From Nocardia pseudovaccinii NBRC 100343 (GTDB lineage Bacteria; Actinomycetota; Actinomycetes; Mycobacteriales; Mycobacteriaceae): a DNA stretch of 50,930 nucleotides. The stretch spans positions 1-50,930 of the forward strand of contig NZ_BDBY01000253.1 of NCBI RefSeq assembly GCF_001613225.1, written 5' to 3'. How positions within the stretch are numbered: the first letter of the stretch is position 1; every line of letters begins with the position of its first letter. The position numbers were made by a program, and so were the translations under genes. Under the pieces are notes generated by a model. It had not been told where the DNA came from, did no database searches, and saw only the letters and a program-made list of their open reading frames with translations. This document shows, one piece after another, positions 1 through 11,000 of the stretch.

Positions 1-1205
1 AGCAGCATCAGTGCGACAACGCCCGCGACCGCGGTGATCGCGCCGCCACAGGCGAGGCTGCGTGCCGCCGACCCGCGCAACGGGGCGGCGAAGCGAACCG
101 GATTCTCGACCAGCCACAACGTGAGCATGGCGAGTCCGCCTGCCATCATGACCGTGCCCATCGAGCCACCCCGTCCGAGTTGGTGGCCGAGCACGTACGG
201 CGCCAGCAGCAGAACCGGCCAGTGCCACAGATACCAGGAGTACGACACGCGGCCGATCGCCCGCATTACCGGCACCGCCAGTCCGCGGCCGACCCCGAAT
301 CGTGTTTCCGCACAGCCCGATACGATCACCAGGGCGGTACCGAGAACGGGCAGCAGGGCCGCGGTGCCCGGATACGGCGTCTTCGCGTTCAGCTGGGTAC
401 ACGCACCAGCGATCAGGGTCAGACCGATCCATCCGGCTGGGGCGGCGACCGATTTCGGCAACCGGGACCACGCACCGGCCGTCAGCGCGATCATGCCGCC
501 TGCGCCCAGCTCCCAGGCCCGCGTCGGCAGCGAGAAGAACGCCCACGGCGGCAGCGTGTGGGTCCAGGTCAGCGAGATCGCGAAGGAGAGCGTGGCGACG
601 ATCGCAAGTACGACCAGGTACGGGAGCACAGCGCCCGATCCGATTCCGCGCCGCCGCGCGAACCACGCCGTACCGGCGATCAGTGCGGGCCACAACAGAT
701 AGAACTGCTCCTCCACACCGAGCGACCAGAAGTGCTGAAACGGCGACGGAAGCGTGTCGGCGGCAAGGTAGTCGGTGCCGTGCAGCGCGAGCCGATAGTT
801 CCCCGTGTACAGGGCGCTGGCGATCCCATCGCCCAGGACCTGGCGAGCCTGCAGCGGCGGCAGCAGTATCGCCGCGCCGATCGCCGTGGCAACCACCACG
901 ACACCGGCAGCGGGCAGCAGGCGGCGGGCCCGCGCGCCGTAAAATCGGAGCAACCCGATGGTATCGGCGGAAGCCGCTTCCCGCCAAAGGATTCCGGTGA
1001 CGAGGAATCCGGAAATGACGAAAAAGACGTCGACACCGATGAATCCGCCCCCGAGCCCGGGCGTGTTCGCATGAAAAAGCACAACGGCGAGTACGGCGAC
1101 TGCTCGTAACCCCTCGATGTCGGGCCGAAATCTCCCGCGCGGTGTCGCATCGGGCGCCTGATCAATCCGCCGATTTATCAATCCGCCGCTCGCCGCCACC
1201 GTCAT
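1..1205 (-). CDS. Acyltransferase 3 (OafA/YrhL-type) membrane protein, partial at its C-terminus
   Basis: Translating the minus strand from about position 1205 to the left edge gives an open frame of about 400 codons. An in-frame TAG lies upstream and no stop occurs before the window ends. It shows the family signatures in order: FRPDIEGLRAVAVLAVVLFH near the N-terminus, GVDVFFVISGFL, FWSLGVEEQFYLLWP and, further on, SYSWYLWHWP. Long hydrophobic stretches fit the usual ten or so membrane helices. Members of this family move acyl groups onto sugars or other envelope or secreted molecules; the substrate cannot be read from the sequence. Two ATG codons (1214 and 1205) could be the start and neither has a clear ribosome-binding site. 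The gene diverges from the NRPS side, so a tailoring role is possible but unproven. The C-terminal part lies outside the window. Confidence 0.88.
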   Translation of the reverse strand, partial: MTVAASGGLINRRIDQAPDATPRGRFRPDIEGLRAVAVLAVVLFHANTPGLGGGFIGVDVFFVISGFLVTGILWREAASADTIGLLRFYGARARRLLPAAGVVVVATAIGAAILLPPLQARQVLGDGIASALYTGNYRLALHGTDYLAADTLPSPFQHFWSLGVEEQFYLLWPALIAGTAWFARRRGIGSGAVLPYLVVLAIVATLSFAISLTWTHTLPPWAFFSLPTRAWELGAGGMIALTAGAWSRLPKSVAAPAGWIGLTLIAGACTQLNAKTPYPGTAALLPVLGTALVIVSGCAETRFGVGRGLAVPVMRAIGRVSYSWYLWHWPVLLLAPYVLGHQLGRGGSMGTVMMAGGLAMLTLWLVENPVRFAAPLRGSAARSLACGGAITAVAGVVALML

Positions 1206-1429
1206 GCGCGGCATTGTTATCGGTATCGCTGGCTAAGTCACGGCAACTCACCGCGCGCCGGGCGTCCGACCTCCATCTTGCGGCACCACAGGCAGATCGA
1301 GTTCGGCATCGGAATTTCACTGTGCGCCGAGCACACGGTCGCCTTCGACGCTACTGTGGTCCAGCCCACAATCATGGCCGACTACCGCGCGGGGAAGCGC
1401 GGTCCATCCAGGGAAGGCGGACGGCAGCT

Positions 1430-1840
1430 GTGTCGCGAACGATTCTCTACCCATCCGACGAGTTGATCCGCACCGTGACCGCTACCTTGCTCGGAGCCAA
1501 CGAGCAGTCGGACTCGACACCCCTGTTTTTCGGCCTCACCCTGGCGGGTCCGGATCAGATCGGTGTTCTCACGCTACCGACATCGGCTGATCCGCCGTTC
1601 CAGGATCTGGCGACGCTGGTCTTCTCACGGGCGCCCCGTAAGACGCTGTGGGGGTTCGGATTCCACGCGGAAGCGACCCTGATGCGGACCGCCGACGCAC
1701 GGGGGAATCTCTGGTCGGCAGCGCGGGAGCGCCCCGGCGCCGATGTCGTGGAAACATTCCGGTCGGCCGATCACGGTGTGCCGGACGATCCGATCGATCG
1801 AGAGCTGTGGGTCGCCGCACTGGCTCTCGCAGCGCTCTGA
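1430..1840 (+). CDS. Small hypothetical protein upstream of NRPS1
   Basis: This is a 136-residue frame from a GTG start (VSRTILYPSDELIR...). An AG-rich stretch, AGGGAAGG, lies about 13 bases before the start, which is rather far for a ribosome-binding site. The open frame continues upstream to 1142, but that part is arginine-rich and looks like a high-GC artefact, so the GTG at 1430 is preferred. I recognise no family: there are no cysteine pairs, membrane segments or nucleotide-binding motifs. The middle alternates hydrophobic strands (LFFGLTLAG, IGVLTLP) with charged turns, which suggests a small alpha/beta fold. It lies 205 bases before NRPS1 on the same strand. It may be a real gene or a chance frame. 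Confidence 0.45.
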   Translation: MSRTILYPSDELIRTVTATLLGANEQSDSTPLFFGLTLAGPDQIGVLTLPTSADPPFQDLATLVFSRAPRKTLWGFGFHAEATLMRTADARGNLWSAARERPGADVVETFRSADHGVPDDPIDRELWVAALALAAL

Positions 1841-2045
1841 GCAAACGGTGAGCGCCCTCCACCGGATGTGACCCGTGTGGCGTCGCGACCCCAGTGCCTG
1901 TGATTTGATAGGGCACAAATACTCCAAAATCGATACCTTCTCGCTTTGTTCGACACTGGTCCGCCAACGGTGTGCCGGGATCCGGCCGGGTTCGTGGGTT
2001 TCGGCAAGACCTGTGGGCTCGACGCGAGAGGACTGTAGTACTCGA
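1841..2045 (+). promoter_or_regulatory. Leader region of NRPS1 with possible promoter
   Basis: About 200 bases separate the small ORF from the NRPS1 start. The part from about 1900 to 1950 is clearly less GC-rich than its surroundings and contains TTGATA at 1905-1910, a plausible -35 box. The -10 candidates 17-22 bases downstream (around AATCGA and GATACC) are weak. A GAGAGGA purine tract about 14 bases before the ATG at 2046 may be the ribosome-binding site. No operator-like palindrome stands out. Promoter assignment is inference only. Confidence 0.3.
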
Positions 2046-5000
2046 ATGGATAGGGTTCGTCGCACTGTTCGGGGTCGAATTCGCCGCAGATCGAGTAGTC
2101 CGCTCTTCACGCAGTTATTGGGGGCCGTAGTCGAATCCGCGGCCGACTCGATCGCGATCCGCTACAACCCGACCGGCGAATCCGCTGATCAGCGCGAACT
2201 CACCTACACGGAGCTCGACGAGTCGTCATCGCGATTGGCACGGGAACTGATCGAGCGGGGCGTGGGCCCCGGTGACGTCGTTGCCGTCGGCTTCACTCGC
2301 TCGATCGAATCCGTACTGGCCGTATGGGCCATCGCCAAGACCGGTGCGGCATATGTGCCGGTGGACCCCACCCTTCCGCCGGAGCGCAGCGAATACATCG
2401 TCGCCGACTCTCGGGCCGTGCTGGGGCTCACCGATTCGACGCATCGGTCGCGGTTCGGCACCGAGATCTACTGGCTCGACATCGATGATCCGCTGCACCG
2501 GGAGCGGATCGCGGCACGACCCGCACATCCGATCTCCTATGTCGACCGGGTCGGCACGCCGACCGAACAGCATCCGGCCTATGTCATCTACACCTCCGGC
2601 TCCACCGGTCGCCCGAAGGGCGTTGTGGTGACTCACGCAGGTATTGCGATGCTGGTGAACGCTCAGCGGGAGCGCTACGCGATCGATGGCGATTCGCGGG
2701 TGCTGCACGTCTGTTCGCCGAACTTCGACGTATCGGTCCTCGAGCTGCTGCTGGCCTTCAGTTCCGGCGCGACGCTCGTGGTAGCCCCGCCGACGGTGTT
2801 CGGCGGCGCCGAGTTGGCCGACCTGCTATGTCGTGAGCGTGTCACGCACATGCTGATCACGCCCGCGGCGCTGGAATCGGTCGATCCGGCCGGACTCGAC
2901 ACGCTGCGGGTCGTGGTCGTCGCGGGTGATGCGTTCGGCCCACGGCTGGTCGAGCGGTGGGCGGTCGCCGGACGGTCTTTCTACAACGCTTACGGGCCCA
3001 CCGAGGCCACCATTCTCGCCACCGGTAGCGCGGAGTTGGTGCCCGGTCAGCCGATCACCATCGGTACCGCCCTGCCGGGTGTCGGTGCGGTGGTGCTCGA
3101 TTCGCGGTTGCGGCCGGTACCCGCCGAAGTGATCGGCGAACTCTACCTTTCCGGTCCCGCGCTCGCGCAGGGCTACCTGGGACGGGCGGCGCTCACTGCG
3201 GAACGATTCGTGGCGAATCCGTTCGGCGGGGAAGGTGGCAACCCCGGCGCGCGGATGTATCGCACCGGCGATCTGGTGCGGCGCCGCGTGGCCGATGGCG
3301 CGGTCGAATATCTGGGACGCTCGGATTTCCAGGTCAAGATCCGCGGCCTCCGTATCGAGCCAGGTGAGATCGACGCCGCACTGACCGGTCACCCAGATAT
3401 CGAATACGCCGCGACGCTCGGCAAGCTCGCGCCCTCCGGTGCGACGGTTCTGGTCTCCTATGTGCTGGCGCGCAACGGCATTTCCCTCGATGCCGGAGAA
3501 CTCCTGCGCTTCGCCGGAACCGCATTGCCCGGCCATATGGTGCCGTCCGCGATCGTCGCGCTCGATGCGATCCCCTTGTCCGCCAACGGAAAGCTCGATC
3601 GGCAGGCCTTGCCCGAGCCGGTGTTCGAGGCGGCGGTGTCGCGGGCCCCGGTGGGCGCCGTCGAATCTCGGCTCGCCGAGTTGTATGCCCAAGTGCTCGG
3701 CGTGCGGGTCGGGGCGGAGGATTCGTTCTTCGCTGCCGGTGGAGACAGCATCCTATCGATCCAGTTGGTCTCCCGGGCCCGCGCGGCAGGGATAGTTTTC
3801 ACCCCCCAAGATGTGTTCGAGCAGCGCACCGTGGCGGGGTTGGCGCGGATCGCGGTTGTCGGTGCCGAACCCACACCGAGGCTCGCGGAGTTGCCCGGCG
3901 GCGGTATCGGGGAGATTCCGCTGACACCGGTGCTGGCCGCCCACCTCGTCGGGGGGCGGTCGTTCGGCCGGTTCACCCAGCACATGGTGCTTGCCCTACC
4001 CGAGCACATCGACCGGGCGGGTTTGGTCGATGCGCTTGCCGCGGTGCTGGACCACCACGACATGCTGCGCGCACGGCTGTGGTCTGCCGACGGGCAATGG
4101 CAGCTGCACACTCTGCCGCCGGGTGCGGTGGACCCGGACGCGCTGCTCACTCGTATCGACGTGCCCGCCGGACTGGACATCGATGAGTTGTGCGGAACCG
4201 CCAGTGCGGCAATGGATTCCGCCCTCGACACGCTCGACCCGGCGTCGGCCCGGATGATCGCCTGCACCTGGCTGTCTCGACCGGACGGCCGGGACGCGCT
4301 GATCATCGCCGCGCATCACTATGTGATCGACGGCGTGTCGTGGCGAATTCTGATCTCGGACTTGGTGACCGCGTGGGCGCAACGCGACGGGGGGCGCCGG
4401 ATCGACCTGCCTGGTGTCGGCACGTCGTTCCGGCGGTGGGCGCACGGTCTGGTCGAGGCGGCGACCGCCGCGGACCGCACCAGCGAATTGCCGTACTGGC
4501 GGCAGGTTCTGACCGTCGCTGATCCCCTGTTGGGCGCGCGGGCACTCGACCCGGTCGTCGATACAGCGGCCACGGTGCGGCATTTCACCGTCACGGTGCC
4601 TTCCGAGTTCACCCATGCGGTGTTGACCGAGTTGCCGAGGCTGTATCGGAGCGGAGTCAACGACGGTCTGCTCGCGGCATTGGCGCTCGCGGTGCGCTCG
4701 TGGCGGGCGAAAAGAGGGGTCGATGCCGCGGCCACGCGAATCCGGCTCGAGGGACACGGTCGTGAGGAAACCGCCGTCGCCGGTGCCGACCTGAACCGCA
4801 CTGTCGGCTGGTTCACCAGCATGTATCCGGTGGCGCTCGATCTGTCCGGCATCGACGCCGATGCCGCATGGAACACCGCCGACGCGACCGCGGCGATGCT
4901 CAAGACGGTGAAGGAGCAGCTGCTCGCGGTGCCGGACAAGGGCATCGGTTTCGGCGTGCTGCGTCAGCTGAACACCGATACCGCAGGCGAGCTCGACGGT

Positions 5001-8000
5001 GCGCTCGGCCAGATCGGTTTCAACTATCTCGGTCGGATTTCCGCAGGCGACGTGCCGGAGGGGCTGACGGATCACAGTTGGCTGCCGACCGCCGACTGGG
5101 GCGCCCCGGAAGCCGAGCAGGATCGGGCGATGCCCGCGGCCGCCGTGGTGGATATCAACGCGATCGTCACCGACACCGACGTGGGCGCGCAGATGAGTGC
5201 GTCGTTCGCGTACGCGTCCGAGATCCTCGACGAGGCCTCCGTGCGGGAGCTGGCCGAGTACTGGGTGGCCGCACTGACCATGCTTGCCGGACATGTACAC
5301 GATCCGGCGGCCGGTGGCCTGACTCCGGCGGATGTCCCGCTGGTGCGGACCACCCAGGGTGAACTCGATATCTGGCAGCGGGAGCACCCCGGTCTGGTCG
5401 ATGTCCTGCCGCTGTCGCCCCTGCAGCTCGGATTGCTTTTCCTGACACAGCTTTCCGACGATGCGGCGGATCCCTATCTGCTGCAGTTGGCGGTGGAGTT
5501 GTCCGGCGTGATCGATCTGGATCGCCTTCGACGGGCGGCGCAAGCGATGTTGGATCGGCATGCGATCCTGCGGGCCGCGTTCAGAACTTCGGTCGAGGGC
5601 GCCCCGGTCCAGATCGTCGCGGAGGGTCTCGAGGTCCCGTGGCGGATCGTCGACACCTCGGACACCGATCCGGCGTCGCTCCTGGCGGCCGAGGCACGCC
5701 TCGGGTTCGATCCGACGGTGGCGCCGCTGCTGCGATTCACGGTGTATCGCACGAACTCCGGACGCGTACATCTGGTGTTGACCGCACATCACATCCTTTT
5801 GGATGGCTGGTCGATGCCGTTGCTGATGAAGGAACTACTGGTTTCCTATGCGGCCGACGGTGATTCGACGCCGCTGCCGCGAGTCCGGCCGTATCGGGAC
5901 TATCTCGCCTGGTTGGCGCGCTACGACCGGGACACCACCCTGCGGACGTGGCGCGCGGCGCTGGCAGATCCGACGCCGACTCGGTTGGCCGCGTCCCTGC
6001 CGCCGCCGACGACGTCCGCCGACGGCCACGGAGTTTGCGCCGCCGACCTGTCCCCTGTCGAGACAGCCGAGCTGCTGAGGTTCGCCGCCGCAACCGAGGT
6101 CACCGTCAATACGGTGGTCCAGGCGGCGTGGGGTCTGGTGCTCGCGGCGTGTGCCGGAGGCGATGATGTCGTGTTCGGCGCGGTGGTTTCCGGGCGGCCG
6201 CCGCAGGTCGACGGGGTCGACGAAATGGTCGGCCTGTTCGCCAATACCGTCCCGGTTCGGGTTCGGTTCGACTCCGATGCGCCGGTGCGGCAACTGCTGA
6301 TTCGGCTGCAGTCCGAACAGGTTTCGTTGCTCGACTCTCATCACATCGGGCTGGCCGATATTCAGCGCGCAGCTGGTGCGGGTGAGTTGTTCGATTCTCT
6401 CGTGGCCTTCGAGTCGTATCCGGTCGACACCGATGGTTTGCGCCAGGCCCACGCGACGATCGACGGACTGGAAGTCGTCGATCTCCAAGGTCGCAACTTC
6501 ACGCATTATCCGGTGGCTGTCGTGGTCGAGTTGGGGGCTCAGCTGCATGTACAGGTGCAGTACCGGCGCGACATGATCACCACCGCCGCCGCGCAGGCGA
6601 TCGCCGATCGGTTGCGGGTGCTGATCGGTGAATTCGTTGCGACGCCCGAGCGCACGGCGGCGGAAATCAATCGGTTCTTCGATGATCGCGGCGATCTGAT
6701 CTCGCAGACGCGCTACTGGCGCACCGCGCTCCAGGGCCTGCCCGATGAGCTGAACCTGCCCGCGGATCGCCCACGTCCCGCGATCCCCTCCCTCGCGGAC
6801 TCGTGCGTCGAGTTCGAGATCGGTGCGGATCTGTACCACCGGCTATCTCGAGTCGCGCACGACACCACGGTGTTCACCGTCCTGCACGCGACCTTCGCGG
6901 TACTGCTTGCGCGACTATCGGGGACCGATGACATCGCGATCGGCACCCCCGCCGAAACCGGCGGATCGGTCAACACGGTCGTCCTGCGCACCAGGGTGCC
7001 GGGGGAAATGCCCTTCGACGATCTGCTCGCGCAGGCGAAAGACATTGCCCTACAGGCATTCACACGAGCAGATCTGCCCTTCGACGAGTTGGTGGCACTG
7101 CTGGATCCGGTTCGGTCGCACGCACGTCACCCCCTGGTACAGGTGATGTTGTCCGCGGGTGATCGGACTCCCATCGCACGCGGCCCGTTCGATCTGTCCC
7201 TACACGTTCGGGAGAACCGAGATAGCGCCCGCATCGTCGCGAACCTGTCCTTCGCGCCCGATCTGTTCGACCGGCGCACCGTGGAGATCTTCGCCGCGCG
7301 ATTCCTCCGGCTGCTGGCCGCCGCGGTGCACCGCCCTGGGGACCCGATCGGTGACCTGCCGTTCCTCGGCGACGACGAACTGGCCCTGCTGACCCGGGTC
7401 CACGTCGGCGGGCGGGCGCCCCGGTTGCTGCCTGATCTGCTGACTCGTGGCGTCGCGTTGGGCCGGGACCGGATTGCGGTGCGATACCAGGGTCGATCGA
7501 TCAGTTACGGCGAACTCGACGACCAATCGTCTCGATTGGCGCGAGTCCTGATCGATCGAGGTGTCGGTCCCGAACTGCCGGTCGCGGTGTCACTGCCCCG
7601 TTCCTACGAGATGGTGCTGGCCGCCGTCGCGATCGCCAAGGCCGGTGGTGCGCACCTGCCGGTCGACCCGGCTCACCCCGCGCATCGGATGCGGCACATG
7701 TTGACCGATTCCGGTGCGGCCCTGGGCATTACCGCGTCCGACCAGGTCGATCGGCTACCCGATGCGGTGGATTGGCTGGTGCTGGATGCACCGGCGACGG
7801 CGGTGTTGTGCGCAAGCAAGTCCGCCGACACGATCACCGATGCCGAGCGGATCGCGCCGTTACGGACACAACATCCGGCATACGTGATCTATACCTCGGG
7901 CTCGACGGGCCTGCCCAAGGGGGTCGCCGTAACCCATGACGGGTTGAGCGATCTGGTCGATCACTCGGTCGGCCAGTACTGTCTCGAGCCGCACCACCGG

Positions 8001-11000
8001 TACCTGCATATCTGTTCGCCGAGTTTCGATCCGTCGGTGATGGAATGGATGTGCGCGTTCTCGGTGGGGGCGACGTTGGTGGTCGTGCCGTCGGATGTCA
8101 TGGGTGGACCGGAACTCGGCGAGTTGCTGCGGACCGAGGAGGTGACGCACACGATCATCACCCCGGCGGTGCTCGGCACGGTCGATCCGGTCGGTGTCGA
8201 CCGGATGGAAGTGCTGTTCGTGGGTGGGGATGTGCTGACCCCGGAGCTGTTGGCCAAGTGGCAGCCGGGCCGCCGGTTGTTCAACGCGTACGGTCCGACC
8301 GAGGCGACCGTGATGTCGTCGAATGTGGAACTGGTTGCGGGGCAGCACATCACGATCGGTAAGCCGGTTCTGGGTAGTTCGGCGTACGTGCTGGATTCGC
8401 GGTTGAATCCGGTACCGCCCGGGGTTACGGGTGAGTTGTATCTGGCGGGCACCGCGTTGGCTCGTGGCTACTGGAACCGCGCCGGGTTGTCCGCGCAGCG
8501 GTTTGTCGCCAATCCCTGGGGTGGGCCGGGTTCGCGGATGTATCGCACGGGCGACCTCGTGCGCTGGTACGCGGCACCGGAGCAGCGAGCGGGGAATCTC
8601 GCCGTCGCGTCGGCGGATTGGCAGCTCGACTATGTCGGTCGCGCTGACTTCCAGGTGAAGGTCCGTGGTTTCCGAATCGAGCTAGGCGAGATCGATGCCG
8701 TGCTCGGCCGACATGCCGATATCGATTTCGTTGTCACGCTTGGTCGCGAGATGCCCGGTGGTGCAACGGCATTGGTGTCATATGTGCAGGCGGCGCAGGG
8801 CCGGGTGGTGGATCCGGCCGGGCTGCGGGAGTATGCGGCCGGGATCCTGCCGTCGCATATGGTGCCTGCGGCGATTGTGGTCGTGGACCGGGTTCCGTTG
8901 ACTTCGAACGGAAAGCTGGACCGTAAAGCGTTGCCGGAGCCGGTGTTCCCGACGGCGGTGTCGCGGGCTCCGGTCGGCGCGGTGGAGTCGCGGCTCGCCG
9001 AACTCTTCGCTCAGGTGCTGGGTATGGAGCGGGTCGGGGTGGACGATTCGTTCTTCGCGGTCGGCGGTGACAGCATCATGTCGATCCAGTTGGTGTCGCG
9101 GGCCAAGGCGGCGGGGATGCTGTTCACCGCGCGGGATGTGTTCGAGCAGAAGACAGTCGCGAGGTTGGCTCGGGTTGCCGTGGTCGGTGCGGAGTCGGCG
9201 GCGGTTCTCGCGGAGTTGCCCGGCGGCGGTGTCGGCGCGGTTCCGTTGACTCCGGTACTTGCCTGGTTCCTCGCCAACGGTTCGTTCGGCCGATTCGCGC
9301 AGAGCATGGTGCTCGGATTGCCGGAGGCGATCGATCGCGCGGGTGTGGTGGCCACTGTCGGCGCGGTGCTCGATCATCATGATGTGCTGCGCTCGCGCGT
9401 GTGGCAGGCGGACGGCTCGTGGCGGTTCGAGGTGTTGGCGCGTAACACCATCGAGGCCGACGCGCTGGTCGCCGAGGTCGAGGTGCCCGCGGGGGTCGAC
9501 GAGGCCGAGCTGAATCGAATCGCTAACGCGGCCATGGATTCCGCGTTGGCGACGCTGGATCCCGCTGCGGGCCGGATGATCGCGTGCACGTGGCTGCGCA
9601 GACCCGATGCGCGCGATGTTGTCGCCGTCGCGGTCCATCACTACGCGATCGATGGTGTGTCGTGGCGCATTCTCATTCCGGATCTGGTGCTCGCGTGGGC
9701 ACAGCGCAGCGCCGGGCAGCCGGTGGCTTTGCCCGCCGTCGGCACCTCCTTACGGCGATGGGCGCACGCCTTGGTGGAAGCGGCCGCCACACCGGAGCGT
9801 GCCGAGGAACTCGGCTATTGGCAGCGGGTGCTGGCCACGCCTGATCCACTGTTCGGCACGCGTGCGCTGGACCCGGTCGCCGATACTTTCCAAACCCGGG
9901 GTGTGTTCGATATCCGGGTTCCGGTCGAGGTAGCCGACGCTGTGCTCACCAAGGTTCCCGCGCTGTACCAGGGTGGCGCCAACGACAGTCTGCTCGCCGC
10001 GCTCGCCATGGCGGTGCGTTCCTGGCGGGCGCGGCGCGGCATCGATAGTCCGGTCACTCGGCTGCGGCTCGAGGGGCACGGTCGCGAGGAAGACGCGGTG
10101 CCCGGCGCTGACCTGACTCGCACCGTGGGTTGGTTCACCAGCATCAGTCCGGTGGCCATCGACCTGTCCGGAATCGACACCGAAGCGGCCCTCGCCGGTG
10201 GCGAGGTGACCGCCGCGGTGCTGAAATCGGTGAAGGAGCAACTGCTTTCGGTGCCGGGTCGAGGCATCGGTTTCGGCCTGCTTCGGCATCTGAATCCGGA
10301 CACCGCCGACGCGCTGGCCGGTGATCTGGGGCAGATCGGTTTCAACTACCTCGGCCGTGTCTCCGCGGGTGCGGTGCCCGACGGCCGCTCGGACTGGCTT
10401 CCGACCGGAGAGCTGGGAACCATTGCCGCAGAGCCGAATCCGGACCTGCCGCTGTCCGCGGTGATCGACATCAACACGATCGTCAGCGATACCGCGGATG
10501 GCCCGCGGATGGTGGCGTCGTTCGCCTTCGCCGCCGCGATCATCGACGAGGCGGCGGTGCGGGAGCTGGCCGAAGACTGGCTGGCCGCGCTCACCGCGAT
10601 TGCCGACCACACGAAGGATCCGGCCGCCGGTGGTCTGACTCCGTCGGATGTGCCGCTGGTGCGGGTCTCTCAGGTCGAGCTGGACCAGTGGCGGCGGAAC
10701 CATCCCGGACTGTCGGATGTGCTGCCACTGTCACCGCTGCAGAATTCGCTGCGGGTGCTCATCGAGCTACTGGACGGTTCGGTCGACGCCTACATAATCC
10801 AGCTGGCGGCGACGCTGACGGGCGAGCTGGACATGGTCCGATTGCGCCGAGCCGCGCAGACCATTCTGGACCGGCACGCGAACCTGCGATCGGCCTTCGT
10901 ACCCACGGCCGACGGGACGTCGGTGCAGCTGGTCATGGACGGGGTCGAGATGCCGTGGCAGGTTGTCGACGGCGTATCCGAGGCCGAGCTGCCGGAACTG

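Noticed and set aside
34..1109. Plus-strand frames of 220-310 residues at the left edge
   Set aside because: The minus strand reads a full OafA-type acyltransferase with conserved motifs over the same bases; the plus-strand frames have no motif.
1875..2045. Longer N-terminus for NRPS1
   Set aside because: The 57 extra codons are not domain-like and cover the least GC-rich, promoter-like stretch; the ATG at 2046 gives the leader usual for such proteins.
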